Below, piece after piece: positions 23,147 through 34,977 of a DNA stretch of 64,000 bases. The stretch is from contig OX359247.1 of the NCBI GenBank assembly GCA_947179485.1, positions 2,261,060 through 2,325,059 on the forward strand, given 5' to 3'. The DNA comes from Allacma fusca (taxonomy: Eukaryota > Arthropoda > Collembola > Symphypleona > Sminthuridae). The stretch's first letter is position 1; each line of letters starts with the position of its first letter. Both the position numbers and the translations under genes were made by a program. The notes below the pieces were generated by a model. That model had not been told where the DNA came from and did not search any database. It was given only the letters and a program-made list of their open reading frames with translations.

Positions 23147-23829
23147 TTAATGTCATAGATATCACTGCGTTTCAGAGAGGTATTCTTCGGGGGGGGGGCT
23201 CAAATAGCAATAGTACACATAGATCAAATTCGGTACATTATGATTACATAATAATTTCTTACGAACTTGGATGTATCACAGTATATACCTGTTATGATTA
23301 AATATTACTTTTTGATGACTTTACCTTAAATCAGTTCTTGTTCTATTAAAATTCATACTACAGAATGAAACTACTCCAAATCAACCACTTCTAGTACATA
23401 ATGTACGTGTCGAATCGTCGGAAATACAAAAATTTATGTCACCAATCCAAAATAATGACTTATAATTATCTTAAGGACTAATAAAAAAGTCACAATCAGA
23501 ATGGATGTACCTTTGAACGTGAGGTAGTAATCGTTAAAGTTAATCTTAATGTCATTGTACTATTTCCATATTTTCACATTTGTCATTCACAGCTCATATA
23601 TGTATTCATAATTTTACTACAGTATTAGAAATTATTCTGACAAATTTAGTAACAACAATTAGGAGAAGATTACTTATTTCCATCAAAAGTTCCAAAAGAT
23701 ACTTTACTGCATTTATTATGCAGGTTAACATTAAAATTAAATTGTTTAATAACATCCACATAAGTATGTACGCACATATGTACGTATGTATTGCTTCATC
23801 ACAGCGTTGCACTTTTACAACATGACTAA
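23147..23829. other. Intergenic, HIBCH 3' region
   Basis: AT-rich DNA with a poly-G run at about 23191-23199 just after the HIBCH stop and a probable polyadenylation signal near 23480. No other feature seen. Confidence 0.5.
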
Positions 23830-24580
23830 TTGTAAGTACACTTTCCGTCTCGCCATATTCTTCTTCAGACGCCTCTTCGGACTCGGACTCTTCATAATCG
23901 ACTAGATCTTCCTGTCGTTTCCTTTTACTTGATTTTGCATAATTACGTTTTTATTGATTTATTATTATGTTGTGGACAACAGGTTTATGTCGCGTTACAC
24001 TCTGACATTGTGTGACTTTCATCTCACAAATGTCAGAAGAGTAGGGTTTGGCTCCATCATTACTTGTCTACGTAATGTCTACGTAAGCCTTTGAAATGCC
24101 GAAATATTGTGCCACACTTTCTGCATTCAAAGGTATTTTCTTCGCAGAGATAGCATGCGGTTGTTTATATTCGCTTTACGGACATTTTTACCTCAAACAT
24201 GACAAACAATATTCAGAAGTGTTATTTCATGTGCCTTTAGCCGTTCCGAAAACTTTCGCGCATACTTCAATGTCATATTTCTGTTCAAACATATCCAGAT
24301 GTGTTCCTGCTTTGTGAGTTCTCAGGTTACTGATAGAATGAAATGGCTTGCCAAAAAATATACAAATAAACTTGGATTATTTTTACGAGTTTCCAAGTGG
24401 AGATTCAAATTGTATGTCTGGCATGTTGGCTGTGAATATCTTTGGTACACATAGTTTAGAAAACAAAGACTTCGACACAAACAACATTCATAATATTTCA
24501 ATGGAGGTGGACGTTTCATGTATTGACATATAACATCAAATTGATGAGATAATATTTCCGGGGCCTGTAAGCATGTGCTA
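23830..24580 (-). pseudogene. ZAD zinc-finger pseudogene remnant
   Basis: On the minus strand a ZAD-like fragment (APEILSHQFDVICQYMKRPP, about 24570-24490) lies upstream of a decayed C2H2 finger stretch and acidic tail (24330-23840) that parallels the last exon of the genes at 46012 and 51551. Middle exons are missing and frames are broken. The N-terminal side is cut by the MITE starting at about 24579. Confidence 0.7.
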
Positions 24581-25486
24581 GGGCTCCTCACAACTTCAAG
24601 TAGTAGTTGCAACTTACAATTTCAATTACAACTTCAAGTCAACTTCAATTCAACTTACAAATAAAGCTCTTCATTTGAAAAGCATAGTCAATTCAACTTC
24701 AAGTTGCTGAAATACAAATAGTTGACAGTTGAAGTTGATCAATTGACAATTTCTGGACGAATTAAACATGCGCGTTGGGAAAAGCTTTGCAGTAAATTGA
24801 GGGAATCCACTGCTGGTTGTCTTAATGAACAAAATATACTGGGTCACGCTCCTGGCAACGCAAAGCTTCTGAAATCTAGCTCATGCATAATCTAAAATTA
24901 TCAAAATTGGAAAATGCGTTAAAATTATTCTTAAGTTTAATCACCGATAGTCGTTATGAGTGAGGAAAGGGAGTTGTTAGTTGAGACTCAGTTGATGGTT
25001 CAAGCAGTCACCTAAAAACAAAAACGAAATCCTCTGACAAACAAGCGTGTATTCAGCGACGGAGTCTATTTGTTCTTTACGGTATTTATTTTCGGCTGAA
25101 ATTTGAAAACCATTTTTTGGAGTTTTTGAAGCAAAAGTCATTTGCCATGTCTAAAACGCTTCTCGGGGAAACTTAGTTTTACCCATTATACTTTTTTATT
25201 TTGATATTAGGTAGTTTATTTAATAACATGTTAAATTGTTCAACTCAATTTGAATCAACTTCAAATCAATTTCAATTCAACTTCAATTTGTACAAATATT
25301 ACAACTTTAAATTGCCAACTTCAAATAATGAAGCTATAAGTTGGTTTCCGGTAATTGATTTTCAATTAAAAAATTGATTTGCAATTGGTCAAATACAACT
25401 ATGAGGTCAAAATTGAGTTGAAAGTTCAATTTCAAGTACAACTTCAAGTTCAAATAACGCGATAACTTGAGTTGTGAGGTGCCACA
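24579..25486. mobile_element. MITE built of CAACTTCAA words
   Basis: Imperfect inverted ends (about 24581-24601 and 25465-25483, core CCTCACAACTTCAAGT). Both subterminal regions are dense in CAACTTCAATT/AAGTTGAA words, leaving a plain middle. The architecture matches the hAT MITEs elsewhere in the window. No clean target duplication could be read. Confidence 0.65.
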
Positions 25487-26029
25487 TTATTTGAAAGATC
25501 ATATTGGATAGTTTAAAGGTAATTATATAAAACTATCCGGAGGTTTCCCTGGAGTCTTCCTACCAGAATTACACGGCCATTTCAACACCATAACATCCCT
25601 CCATTGTATTTTATTTTATGTTACACCAACTGATACTTACTATAAATCGCGTGAATAAAATATGGAAAATTTAAGTAAATATTTGCAATAAATCTCAAAC
25701 CCAGTAGTAGAAAGACAAGTGAAAGTTGCTTTCCCGTGCTGTTATTCCTGCATTTTTGTCATCTTTACAGCACATTTCTACAACATCTCTTGAATGCGGA
25801 AGATTTATACGTTATTTTCTAATTTAGTTGTAAAAATATTTTAGTAATAATCAGTCGTCATTAGGTGAGTACACCTGATAATTAATCTTCATGTATAAGT
25901 ACGTGTAGTACATGGACCAAATCCAAGAGGGTTAGGACTCCTTAAATAACGTGAAACTATTTAGTTTTAGTGGATGTGATGTGTTATTAGGACGTTCAGA
26001 TTATTAATTAACATTTGTAACATTGAATG

Positions 26030-26165
26030 TTTTGTTTTCATCGTCACTTTGCTTCTCGCCAAAACTTTCTTCATACTCTTCTTCATCACTGGATACTGGA
26101 GACCTTAACCTGTTGTTTCCTTTTCCGTGATTTTAAATGCAATTTTGTTGCTTTATTCGAGTTAT
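26030..26165 (-). pseudogene. Zinc-finger C-terminal tail fragment
   Basis: Similar on the minus strand to the acidic/basic tail that follows the last finger in the genes at 46012 and 51551 (Lys/Arg stretch then Glu/Ser-rich codons). Only about 130 bp is recognisable. A relic of another duplicate. Confidence 0.45.
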
Positions 26166-26740
26166 GAAATATGCTTAAATGTACACACATATGCTGAAAT
26201 GTTTACATGTGTGTACATAGCTCTTAAAGAGATTTCATATATACCGGAAACCTTGCAATTATTGGAATTTGGAGTGCAGAATAAAGACAAATAAAATATT
26301 GCCTTTATTATGTACGTAAGGGGAATAATAAGGCAATGTACCAGCCTTTATATTCATAATTTTAATGAAATATTATGGTACGGTTCATTTACAAAACAAT
26401 TGTTACAACTCATTATATAATTGTAAACCGTTTCAATTAAGTCAGTGGGGAGAGATAAGGAAATTATTTGTACGCTGAAATATATGAGGTACAAAAGTAT
26501 TGTCAAATTAAGCTTCAGCTAAAATCTTTCCTCATAAGACTGTACGTTTGAATATTTAATGAGTTTATTTATTCATTTTACTCATTTACTTAATTATTTA
26601 TTTATTGGAGTTTAATTTTTTGTTACTAGAAAAGGTGCCAAGAGCTACATTTAAAATGACTTTAAGATACGACCGTTATATGAAACTAAATGGGATATTA
26701 ACATACTAACAAAAACTATACGCAAATACTCACAACTCAC

Positions 26741-27013
26741 AATAGGAAAGATGCGATCTTCCGCGGATTTCTCCTTTGCCATTCCTATCTCCAACACACA
26801 AGCACACATTGCCTTTGCCTTGAGACCCTTGCACATGTTTCTGGCAAAGTTTTTGAATAGTTCGTAGGAGCTACTCCTATATATGTGTACTAAAACCCCA
26901 TTTCATTGGAGCAGAAGCAGAAGTAAGTACTTACCTCACCCGTCACCATATTGAAATTTCGGAGTATTACCTCAATAACTTCGATAATTCTAGAAACTGG
27001 TGAATTATTTTTC
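26741..27013 (-). CDS. Two possible exons of an unrecognised minus-strand gene
   Basis: 27013-26940 has an acceptor (TATTCAG), 24 open codons (VSRIIEVIEVILRNFNMV) and a donor. 26889-26741 has an acceptor (GTTTTAG), about 49 open codons (SYELFKNFARNMCKGLKAKA) and a strong GTGAGT donor. The phases agree if the first ends at 26940. I do not recognise the protein and found no flanking exons. It may be a relic or chance. Confidence 0.28.
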
Positions 27014-27991
27014 CTGAATATTCAAGGTAAGGAAATACTTTCGTATGCAACTGAAAGATTGGGTTAAAGCTCAAGTTAATTGTTTTGAGTTCGTTTGAAT
27101 TTTATAAGGTGAGGCCGCTTCGACCCAAAAAATAGCAGCAGCTCTGATCTCAGTATCTTTAACTTATAGGGATCTTTGTTGCTAAACAAAATTTAAAAAT
27201 AATCCTTAGTCACTCATTCTCATTCCTATTTTGAACATAAAAAAAATCGAATATCGGATAACTTGAGAATCATTGATCAAATGCATGTTCAAGGGCTCAA
27301 AACCTTTTTCAGGCCAAGCTGCAGTTGCATATAATTGTAGTCATAATATTCGTATTATTGTTAAAGAAGTAGTTCTAGGTTTTTCAAGACTGAGTTTAAA
27401 CTGGTTTTGATTGCTGGATAACGCTTATTGTTAGATACACTTACCTGTTACAGCACAAAGTAAAAAAAATATTGTAAAATGACCATTCGTGGTATTATGA
27501 AATTTTAGACGACGCAGTAGAGCGGTTATAGTCCTGGTTATCCAGTGCTCTTAAGCGGATTAAAAATTTTGAAATCTTAAGGGATTTAGAGTTACCCTTT
27601 CAAATATTGGAACCTTGGGATATGTCCATTGACCAAATATGGGTTTAATAATTTCGGGAAATAAAATCGCCCTGGAAAGGTTTTGCTGTTATACATATAA
27701 GCATTACGATTACATATTAGATATTTTTGTAGTAATACAATATAGGCTACATATGGGTTCAAGCTGTTGAATTGTTTATTATTGTAACTTCAAATTATTT
27801 ACTAACTGAGACAAGTTACTCTTGTATTGCTATATTTTTATACAAATATGTATCTATATGAGCAGAAAAGAGTGTAGCTTGATTGCAAATGAGCACAAAG
27901 AACGTTAGCATATTTATTTTGCTGCTTCAATTATATTACAAGAGTTTTGATTTTAGGTAATTGCATGTGTTTTATTTTGGGTTACTTTTAG

Positions 27992-28333
27992 ATGGGCTTG
28001 GTGGACACCGCATACAGAGTTGTGTTCAAGCGAACCTCATCCTTCGCTCTTGCATTCGTTGGTTCGGCATTCATTTTTGAACGAGCCTTTGACAAAACCG
28101 CGAACGCAGTTTTTGAGAATATGAACCAAGGGGTAAGATTTTGATATTATTTAGTTCTCATGGTACCAATAATTGCTAGAATCTAAGAGTGGAGGCGGAG
28201 GAATTATTTGAGAAATAGTGAACGTAAAGAAATTATGTAATTTGTATTGTAGCAAATTTTTTATTAGATTTTGATTTGATTTCAGAAACTCTGGAAGCAT
28301 ATAAAACACAATCATGAGGAAGCAGAAGCGTAA
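27992..28333 (+). CDS. UQCR10: Cytochrome b-c1 complex subunit 9 (QCR9/UQCR10)
   Basis: Two exons, 27992-28132 and 28286-28333, encode 62 residues, the normal size of this complex III subunit. It sits in the inner mitochondrial membrane and helps assemble the Rieske/cytochrome c1 part. Sequence signs: start MGLVDTAYRVVFKRTSSFAL, one membrane helix (about residues 17-29, ALAFVGSAFIFE), the AFD motif, and the C-terminal LWKHIKH. The start ATG follows an AG acceptor directly (27990-27991), so a 5' UTR intron is likely. The intron within the coding region is GT-AG in phase 0. AATAAA lies at 28444-28449. The TPX2 gene is convergent, with its stop about 430 bases away. Confidence 0.95.
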
Positions 28334-28759
28334 CTCCCATCCCGTTTCGTGATCGTCGACGGAATCCTTTTGAAGTCAGCATGAATTATTATAATTGGTA
28401 GCAAAAGTAGTCTAGCTAGCATTATTTGTATGTTGCCAGTGTAAATAAAGGTAACTAACAATAAGCTAGAAAGGAATGAGTTCGTATTCTTTAATGTCAT
28501 TATTATTTAGTCATCAAAATTATCGTTACAAGTTGAGCATGCAATGCAATACATTAGCGAGTCTCGATCATAGTTCATATCATAAGAGTTTAAAAAAGTA
28601 CATCCTGCAGTTTATTGAACAGGCAGAAAAATTATTACTTAAAAATGGGTACCTTCGTTGGAAAAATGTGATGTACTTGCAGTAAATCGAGCTGATGTGT
28701 TGATTTGTTCTTACCTTAAGCCTTAATTGTTCATCAGCTTGTATACATACTGCATACCC

Positions 28760-31700
28760 TCAATTCTCCGTACATTTATTCCGACGTTGAGAGGGAAGTA
28801 GTTCGAAAGCAGGACTTTTCGGTTCGGTTAGTGGTTTCTCCGTGGCCTTCAGCTCAAAAATTCTATTTTTAGGGGCAGGCTTGGCTTTGTGGACACAAAT
28901 TTGCCGAAGCGCAGAACTCGATTGTATTTCCTGCTCTTCCTTTAGCATTTGTTCCTATGTGAATAAACAGATAGTTTTTACAAGCAGTTTAGATATTTTT
29001 GAAATTATTCTTGAAGTACACAAACAAGTAAATCACTAACCTTCCTGCGAAGTTCTTCCAGCTCAGCTTCTTTCTCCTTTATCAAATGATCGAATCTATG
29101 ACGCTCTGGAGCCCGTCGATCAGTGTGTAGAACAATGTCCAATGGCTCTGGTACGGGTACATTTGATTTCTCCGGTTCGAAAGGTTTTTTATAAATTGTC
29201 GTATTCGGTTGGGCGAGAAATTCAGCTTGTTGTTTTAAACTTTTAGCTTCTTCTTCAACCTTGAGTACAAAAATATCGATTGGCTTCATAGCTATATCAT
29301 ATTTCACTAATGCATTTATTTTTTGCATAACACATTTTGTCTCATACTTTACGCTGAAATTCCTGCTGGTAGGACATTCCACGCTCATCACATTTGAACT
29401 TGAACGGTTTGACGGTCGTAACTGGAGCTGGATGCTTCGGAGGGAGACGTTTAGCAAACTTTGGAACTGGATGAGCGTGAAATTCGGTAGATTTTATGTC
29501 CTCTTTAATTGCCTGCAACAATAATGTCAACCTGATATATCTTACTAGAATAAGTACAGATTACAAATATAAAAATATTATAAAACAAATAAATAAATAA
29601 TATATAAATAGGGCTTGTACACACATTACGAATTTTCTCCTGCTTTTTGCGCTGCAATTCTTTGTCCCGTTCTTCGAAACTGAAAGGCTGCACATGAGTT
29701 GGTCTGCATCTTTCAGAAGATTGCGACCTGGGACGAATATTCGACATCGGAGTTCTGTTAGGAGTTCTGGATCTAAGATTTGAATTGGAAGCTGAACAGC
29801 TATCAGATGTAGCCAACTTCGTAAAACCCAATCCTGAAATGGATGATTCTTGTTTTCGGCCACTTTCCTAAATAATGTGAAATAACAATTGACTTGTGTA
29901 CGTCACAAACTGTGTCTACAACTTCAGTATTACAGGATCTTCATGTCTCCTTTATAAATCAAAATAGGTAGAATAAAATCATTAGTAATTACCGTTGGAA
30001 CTGGAGGTACCGGAACACTTTTTCTGAACTTTAAATTCCTTTCTCTTATACGATCCTCGGAAGCAAAATGCATTTCCAAAGGTTGTGTTGTTTTCGGCGG
30101 AGGTTTGACGGTAGCTGCAGTTTCACCTTTTAGAATCTTCAAAGGTGCTGGCTTAGCTTTAAATTTAAACTGTTCCGTGTTGGTTTCCTATAATCCATCC
30201 ATTAAAAATAAACATTTATAATGTGAAACTTTTAACAGTAGTTTGAGGCTGAACTTAATTCGTATGAAACTTACGTGAATTTTTCGAGCTCGTATTTCAG
30301 AAAACTTAAATGGCTGGGGAATGGTTACTTTCAAGGCTGACTTCTTGGAAATTGGAATAGCATTTCCTTTGATTGGTGGTACAGGGATTTGATTCTTCTT
30401 TTTCTGTTCAGACACATCCTTATGTATGTTTTTAAGAGCAGCATCTCCTATGGACTTGGGATGGGGTGCAACATTATCGCCAATTTCCATTGTTTGCATG
30501 CAATCTTTGTCATTATTACAGGATCCATCTTGATAATTCATTGTCTTTAAATTTTGGACTTCTTCCATGGGAAGTCGTTCACAAGATTTGGATGTGACCA
30601 CTGGTTCTGGTTCCTCACATTTGTTAATCAATTCCTGGTCGTGAAAAATTTTCAGAATGGAAGGATTCGCCGCTTGCGAATTTTCCGTTTGGCGGTTTTC
30701 ATTTTGCAAAGCGGTTACGCGTTCACATTTTTGCGTATTTGCCTTCTGCATTTCAGGTCGTTCCAACTCTTGTACCCTTTGTTCCAACGAAGCTTTAACT
30801 AATATCCGTTCCATTTCCATTTCAGCAATTTTATTTGCATTTGCAGTAGATTCTTCAGTGAGTCTAAGTTCTTTTTCATAATCAATAATGTAATTATGAT
30901 TGGCACTGCTTAAAGGATTCGATTTGGTAGCTTGAATTTGTACTGGGGCCTGGGATGCCTGAATCACACGGTTTTCTTTGTCGTTTTCAACTCCGATTGA
31001 TTTAGCTCTAAATTATTTTTAAAAAATTATGCACACTTTTTACAATTTTCGGTACACGATTTTAATTTGGTGTGATCACTTCATACTAGTACTAAAGTCA
31101 ACCACTATATCCAATTTTTGTATTTCACTTTGGTAGATACAGCTACAACCTTTCGATCCTAAGGTAGTACACTATACTAAATAACAGGAACATTGGAGTC
31201 AGGTAAATACGACTTTCTAAACAGAGGAGGCAACAATGTCTAACAAAATATTTAACGCAGACCTTATGAATTTGATATATCTCTAAAAATAATAATGTGG
31301 TTTGAGATAAAAAGTAAAAATTTGTGACACTGAAGAACGAAACTAATTCACATGCTGAATTACTGAATCCCATAACAGTCAACCTATTCGAGTTGTTTCT
31401 TTTGCTGTTCGCTTCAGACGAGCTCAAGTATACCTTCGTACATTTTACACACCTCCAATAAGCTTATTCTACGACCCAAATAATTCTTTCGCCACATAAA
31501 GCAGCTTAAATTACTAGCAAATTGGATTCCTTCCTTTATATCTTAGACCAACAGACGTACAAGGAACGTCTCAAAATACCATAAATGGCAACTAATTAAC
31601 TTACTTATCCTTCATGTGAGGCTCAGCTTCAGCTGGTGATGGTATCGACGAAAATGCCTGCTCCTGCAACAGTAGGGCAGTTGGGGATAAGTTATCATTT

Positions 31701-31921
31701 GGAAAAAAGTCATCCTCCTCACGATGGTTGTCTACAGAAAATTCCATGATGTAATTATTCACCCTAATGTACAAATATACTAATGGTAAGTTAGACAACT
31801 TGTACTTACTAAAAAATTCATCCGCATTGTCATTTTTACTGCCGTCATCCCTTAAAAATTCATCGAAGTCCACATACTGCGGGGCGTTGAAAAGGTCATA
31901 CTTATCCAGTACAAAATCCAT
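28760..31921 (-). CDS. TPX2: TPX2 spindle assembly factor
   Basis: Eight coding exons: 31921-31810, 31731-31605, 31007-30275, 30187-29993, 29867-29625, 29512-29348, 29259-29041, 28954-28760. Frames agree through all junctions; 662 residues. TPX2 binds and activates Aurora A and nucleates spindle microtubules. The N-terminus has an Aurora A-binding-like segment (YDLFNAPQYVDFDEF, about residues 8-22). The long third exon is charged, with coiled-coil character and a KENR box. C-terminal exons carry family repeats: PQPFKFSEIRA, VQPFSFEERDKE, FHAHPVPKF, VKPFKFKCDERG, FLAQPNTTIYKKPF, then a basic helix (LIKEKEAELEELRRK) and PLTEPKSPAF near the end. All exons from the fourth on start and end in phase 0. 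The start at 31921 fits the Aurora A motif; an earlier methionine at 32005 lies beyond a possible acceptor and is less likely. Confidence 0.92.
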
Positions 31922-32005
31922 CCTAAGCTCGTTCAAGGGCTGTCTCACAGCGAAGGCACTGGTTTGAGCTGGACAGTTAAAATTTGAACAAATATGAGTA
32001 ATCAA

Positions 32006-34136
32006 TTATTACTCAATTCATAATGTGAAGAAGCAATGACACCACACTATTCACTACGGCAGGCAATTATGTATATTATTCGGTTGGCATAAAACTTAGG
32101 TAAATAATAATGTACCTACAATTATCTATAACTTCTTACAAAATTAAAATAAAATAAGGCATATTATATCCCTCTTATAGCCCAGAACTTCAAAGCACTC
32201 TTCAGTGAAAGCATTTAGTTCCAACAACTCATAATATTCAAACCCAGGTAAATCAAAAAGCATTTAAAAAATCCGGATTTGTAATTCATTAATACACAAC
32301 TGTGGTACCGAAGCGTTCCCAACATCCGTGTGTTTCGTGTGTACGGTCGCAAACAAGGTCATGTGCCAAAAGACAGAATTACAGGCAATAATGCATATAT
32401 ACATAGTAATATCCATCCTGGAAAAGGTTCCAATATTGCAACACACCCATTTAAAAAAAATTGAAACCACTTTTTTGAAAATTATCTTTCAAAATTGTAT
32501 AAATTAAAACTGACGGCATTATCAATTGTATCGTGTACCCCACATCGTACAGCATTCTGAATTTTTATATTCAGTAAAGCATGCCAGAGAAAAAATAAAG
32601 ATTTAGAAATTTCACTAAAATTTGAAGACAAGAGGCTCAAGTTCAAGTAATTCAAATTAACGACGAACGATAAAGTATATACAATTTTTATTCAATCGTC
32701 CATTATTTGATTCTTACAGCTCTTAAATTCTATAAAGTTGAACGTCTTAAGCTCCGACACACAAAAATATGTAGAAATATTATAAAGCACTTCGTTTGTT
32801 CAATAATTGTCTTATAATATTTACTAGGTAATTTAACGGTCTTTCATTTCAAAACAAGTATTATTTACCTTGGATCTGATCGTCTCGATTTTTGCAATAC
32901 TCGGCAGTTCCGCCAAAAAGGCTTATTACTTAGGCTTAGGCTGTGTCGTCAACCTTAACGGACAAACAAAATCTTGTACTATGTGAATAAATATCTATAG
33001 TTTCAATTTAATAAAATGATTAATCTACAGGGGAAATAGGAAAGAGACGAGCAGGTAAAAAGTAATGGCGATGGGATATGGGATGATAACCCTTGAGCAG
33101 GTCACTCTTCACAAAAGCCAACCGCCAAATTGACACTTGACACTGGCCAAGCGGACAATACAAGACAGAGACGAAGATGAGGAACTACCTTTGAGTTGGA
33201 ATGTTTTTGTCAAGACCATTGACCATGTCTCCATTCCATTGTCGCTTTTTATCTAAGTATCTAATGCTTTACTATTACCACAAGCTTTTTCCCTCCAAAT
33301 AGTCGTTACTTTTTCAAATTATTAACCACCGCATCCCTAATTGGTGAATATAAAGGGTGTGAACAGATTGTAGCCAATAGCGTCTCATGTCGTCCGTTAC
33401 CCCGCCTCTAGGCTTTAACGGACGGATGTTGCCGAACCATCTTCATAATATAGAGATTCATTTGTGAGTATATGTCCCAGTCCCAGAACCTTCAGTGTAC
33501 TTCAAATTCATGCTGTAAGCGGCTGTAAGCTTACCCTTCTGCCTTCTGGTTATCCTTCAAGCAGTACTGGCCAATAATAAGGTAACTAGAAAAAGAGCCC
33601 GATTCGCAATACGTGAATACGACCCTTAAACCTTTTCTTTCCCCCGCCCGGGCCAGTAAAAATATGATTTGAAAATTATTGGCTGTGAAAAATTATTTAA
33701 AGTGTTGTCACGTTATCATCACTAACAATAAATATGTTTTGCATTATTTAAAACTTAGGACACCCTTTAGGCAGCTGCGGCCTGCGGCCACAATTTTTGA
33801 TTTACAATTTAAACCAATGAGATTAGATGCAAATGACGCCTCATGCAATTTGCTACAAGCCTGTGCGTGGAAATATATAATTAATTTTCCCATTGAATAT
33901 TAGAATTTACTGTTATGAATTTTGAATTAATATACTGCTGGTTTTGGCTCATTGTGCTGATAAAAGTGTTTATGTACACTTATTAATAGACAATTAAGCA
34001 TTTCGTACATATGTACGTGTAATATAAAAAATACAGGCTTCATTGTTTTGTTTGTATCTGAAATTATGTCGGTTTTTTATTGAACGTGTAATGTATTTAT
34101 TTGTTCTCCAGTTCTGTATTTCCAAGAGTATTCGGA
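32006..34136. other. Intergenic, TPX2 5' side
   Basis: The TPX2 promoter and any 5' UTR exon should be in the first 1-1.5 kb. About 33000-33660 is less AT-rich than its surroundings. No other gene supported. Confidence 0.4.
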
Positions 34137-34956
34137 TAGTGATGTACAAAGTCGTGAAAGTTCAGTCCAAGTCGTACACAGTCTCTCGAACCCCTTACTA
34201 AAGTCAGTTTTTTTCCTTCCAGGACTCGTTAATGCTGAGTCAAAGTCAGTCCATACTTTATAAAGTTTCGGACTCAGTCTTGTCAGTCAGTCTTGTAATT
34301 GCGCGTCGTTGTAACTGCATTTTTTAAATACCAAAACACAATCATGTTGGCTTAAATATTTTGCTTAAGTATTCGAATGACAGGAATTTCGGTCTCCTTT
34401 GATTGCCTTAAATTTCAACGTGGTAAACCAGATTATTGAAATCAAAATATTTGAGCCAGCATATTGTGTTTTGGTATTCAAAAAATGCACTAAAATGATG
34501 GACACGCTTAATTTAAAAGTACTTACTAAGCAGGAGAAACTATACCTGTGGATTATTTTCTTCCAAGGGAGTATGAGTATAGATTTAATTAGCATGGGGA
34601 CGTCCAATAAATGAATTTCAAGCCCAACTAACCCTAAATTCTTTATCCCAAAACTTTTCCTATGTGCATATCTAGGCTCCTTAATAATTTTTGAAAGCTA
34701 TAGGGAGACACAGTGCCGTTTTTTATAAACAATCACTTTAATTTCACGTAATAAGGTGTCTTATGTATAGAGATGTCGTACGGTCTCTCATTGTTACGCA
34801 ATCAACTGTGAGTCAGTATCAGTCTTCATATATAAACTTCTAAGTCCCAGTCAGTCTCAGTCTCACGCCAAATATTTTGATTCAGTCCAAAGTCAGTTAT
34901 TTTCATCAGTCAGTCTTTGCTGAAGCAGTCAGTCAGTCGTGACTTGTACATCACTA
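34137..34956. mobile_element. hAT-type MITE with CAGTCAGT words (0.8 kb)
   Basis: Inverted ends TAGTGATGTACAAAGTCGTGA / TCGTGACTTGTACATCACTA are flanked by the 8-bp direct repeat TATTCGGA (34129-34136 and 34957-34964). Both ends are dense in CAGTC/GACTC words. It lies 21 bases beyond the TANGO2 stop codon, so it may have supplied or displaced that gene's 3' UTR. Confidence 0.92.
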
Positions 34957-34977
34957 TATTCGGATATATGGATATAC

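Larger units (their letters stand above)
25487..27991. other. Intergenic upstream of UQCR10
   Basis: Mostly AT-rich sequence apart from the zinc-finger tail relic and the two exon-like segments listed separately. UQCR10 begins right after a splice acceptor, so its 5' UTR exon and promoter are expected somewhere here, but I cannot place them. Confidence 0.4.

Noticed and set aside
31143..31427. 94-codon minus-strand frame
   Set aside because: It lies inside the TPX2 intron between exons 2 and 3 and has no domain signature.
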